DNA from: Helianthus annuus
Taxonomy: Eukaryota > Streptophyta > Magnoliopsida > Asterales > Asteraceae
Direction: 5' to 3'
DNA length: 64,000 nt
Assembly: GCF_002127325.2 (NCBI RefSeq)
Contig: NC_035448.2
Location: forward strand, 114,663,660 to 114,727,659
The translations under genes and the position numbers were made by a program. Shown here piece by piece: positions 62,520 through 64,000 of the stretch. The notes beneath the pieces were generated by a model. That model had not been told where the DNA came from. It saw nothing but the letters and a program-made list of their open reading frames with translations, and did not search any database. Every line of letters starts with the position of its first letter. Within the stretch, counting starts at the first letter, position 1.

Positions 62520-63516
62520 AAGCTAAAACGAATTTAGAAAGGTTAAGGACACTTACAAGAGTCCTAATTATGCTTAGGGAGCCTAATGAAAGTTGCTTGC
62601 TGATCAGAGAGCTCCAGAAGATGTGTTGTGAACTTATGCAAGTGAATGTTCAAATGGTTACAACTTCCTTCCTCTTATAGAGTAATCTTAGATGATTTAG
62701 ATGATGCCACAAAGGTCTATGCATGTCCCCTGATCATTACAACTGTCCCTAATGCATGAAAACCAATTTGCACAGCCCCTGGTATCCTCTTACAGGCCCT
62801 TAAGTCGGTTAACAGACCTTCAACTGGCATCTGCAGGTTTTCTGTCGCTGGCACTCTGACGCGGGCCGCGTAAGGTCATAGGGGACCTTCACGCGGGCCG
62901 CCTGGACCTGCAGAACCTGCCAAACAAGTTTCATAATTTGCATTTCAGCCCCTGGTCCTTTGTAACGTGGTTTTAAGTCCCCTATTTGCTATTTCAGCCT
63001 TCTAACTTGATTTTTAAGGGCTCTTGGACCTTTACTATCTTAGTTAAGTCCTTGACCAACTTTGAGATCATCCATAAGGCCCTAGAATTCCATGTTGACG
63101 CTTTTAACCCCTCGTACACGAATTTGATCATAGCTTTCTCATACAATAACGAAACTTTATGAAATTTTAACCACATATTCTAGTGAGTATATTTCATCGT
63201 TACAAAGCTTCGGGTCCGCCAAAAGGTCACTCAGGGGTAAACTTTGCACATGTTGACACTTTTAGCCCCTGTAGTTTGTAATTTCTAACTTTCTTTCATA
63301 TTTAGCTTCGTATGATCCATGATTTATTCGCTTGAAGGTAAAACATTATGTAGGGCTATTTTTGAATATATTTATCCATTGTTGACACTTTGGACCCTTA
63401 TATTCGCATAGTTTCCCTGTTTGTCAAATTTAGTCCCTCTAAAGTATTCTTTCTCACGTTCAGAGCTTATGACACGTGTTTATACATTATTGGACATGAA
63501 TTTTCAAGGTGTTACA
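62520..63516 (-). repeat. Element 4 LTR, proximal part
   Basis: Continues the LTR interrupted at 48776 and ends (plus strand) aaggtgttaca. Carries gcgggccgcg motifs near 62860 and 62892. Confidence 0.88.
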
Positions 63517-63552
63517 TCCTCACCCCCTTAAAAGAAATCTCGACCTCGAGAT

Positions 63553-63999
63553 TTATGGAAATAATTGAGGGTACTTCTCTTTCATTGTGGACTCTAACTC
63601 CCACGTATATTCAGGACCTCTGCGGGCATCCCATTTCACCTTGACAATAGGCACAAGCTTCCTTCGAAGCCTTTTTACCTGTCGATCCTCAATCGACACA
63701 GGTTTCTCCACGAATTTTAAGCTCTCGTCTATGTGCACATCTGCGTGTGGTATGACTAGCGACTCATCAGCTAGACATTTCTTCAGATTGCAGACGTGGA
63801 ATACGTTATGAATACCACTGAGCTCTTCAGGTAAGTTTAACTTATAAGCCACTGATCCAACGCATTCAATGATCTCAAATGGTACTATATACCTCGGGCT
63901 TAACTTACCTTTCTTACCAAATTGCACCACCCCTTTCCAGGGTGACACTTTGAGTAAAACTTTATCGCCAACCTCAAACTTAAGAGGTTTTCGCCTTTT
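63553..63999 (-). CDS. Gag-Pol C-terminus of element 4, partial
   Basis: The frame is open from the window end to the stop at 63553-63555, about 148 codons. It covers the region after integrase ([16 protein letters not shown]), [16 protein letters not shown], and the chromodomain-like [13 protein letters not shown] end. It closely resembles the element 3 protein. The start and catalytic domains lie outside the window. No defect in the visible part. Confidence 0.88.
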   Translation of the reverse strand, partial: KRRKPLKFEVGDKVLLKVSPWKGVVQFGKKGKLSPRYIVPFEIIECVGSVAYKLNLPEELSGIHNVFHVCNLKKCLADESLVIPHADVHIDESLKFVEKPVSIEDRQVKRLRRKLVPIVKVKWDARRGPEYTWELESTMKEKYPQLFP

Positions 64000-64000
64000 A

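Larger units (their letters stand above)
46269..64000 (-). mobile_element. Tekay-type Gypsy element 4, partial (runs past window end)
   Basis: Its 3' LTR (element orientation) is 46269-48776 plus 62520-63516, about 3.5 kb, interrupted by element 3 with TAACT repeated at both junctions. The LTR ends are TGTAACACCTTG and GGGTGTGACA. The purine tract is at 63530-63517 (minus), followed by the C-terminus of its polyprotein. The LTR is related to that of element 3. It sits in the 3' LTR of element 2; gagag at 46264-46268 should recur at its far end. Confidence 0.88.

Overview
This is nuclear DNA of a flowering plant. The evidence is intron-containing plant genes (a SurE-type nucleotidase and a PIF3-type bHLH factor), LTR retrotransposons primed by initiator tRNA-Met, plant MITEs and an AT-rich background. 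Several repeat families resemble those common in Asteraceae, but that placement is inference and rests on remembered family resemblance only. Almost all long open frames belong to mobile elements; the two host genes are split into short exons.

Layout. 1-350 holds a broken PIF/Harbinger-type ORF1-like fragment. 1935-11900 (minus) is a complete nine-exon SurE-like nucleotidase gene whose first intron is 8.2 kb, because it carries a nested stack: inverted-repeat arms > SINE-like repeat > gag-only Copia element (4556-10867, TSD GTTTC) > Mutator-like element with ~350-bp TIRs (5127-8523) > LINE fragment. 12.6-33.15 kb is an old tandem duplication of the SurE/PIF3 intergenic block: copy A (12.58-15.72 kb) and copy B (16.75-33.15 kb), each later filled with different transposons. 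Copy A ends in a duplicated fragment of the last PIF3 exon. Because the copies serve as each other's empty sites, several MITE insertions are delimited to the base. Copy B contains a very young, apparently intact Tekay/Del-type Gypsy element (20566-30389, minus). 32910-35584 (minus) is the PIF3-like gene, with a probable 5'-UTR exon near 36.0-36.3 kb.

From 38.6 kb to the end the window is three nested Tekay-type Gypsy elements. Element 2 (38592-46268, plus) is old and broken. Its 3' LTR was split by element 4 (minus, from 46269 past the window end), whose LTR was split in turn by element 3 (48777-62514, plus, TSD TAACT). Elements 2 and 3 each carry an additional proline-rich ORF between the primer binding site and gag, unrelated to the standard gag-pol domains. 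The young element at 20.6 kb lacks such an ORF but appears to have a 99-bp intron near the start of gag.

Working together: the two host genes lie in the same orientation, SurE downstream of PIF3, and nothing here links them functionally. Everything else is a layered record of transposon insertion. The observations I rate highest are the additional ORF in two Tekay elements, the candidate gag intron, the base-exact nested stack in the SurE intron, and the duplicated PIF3 terminal exon.
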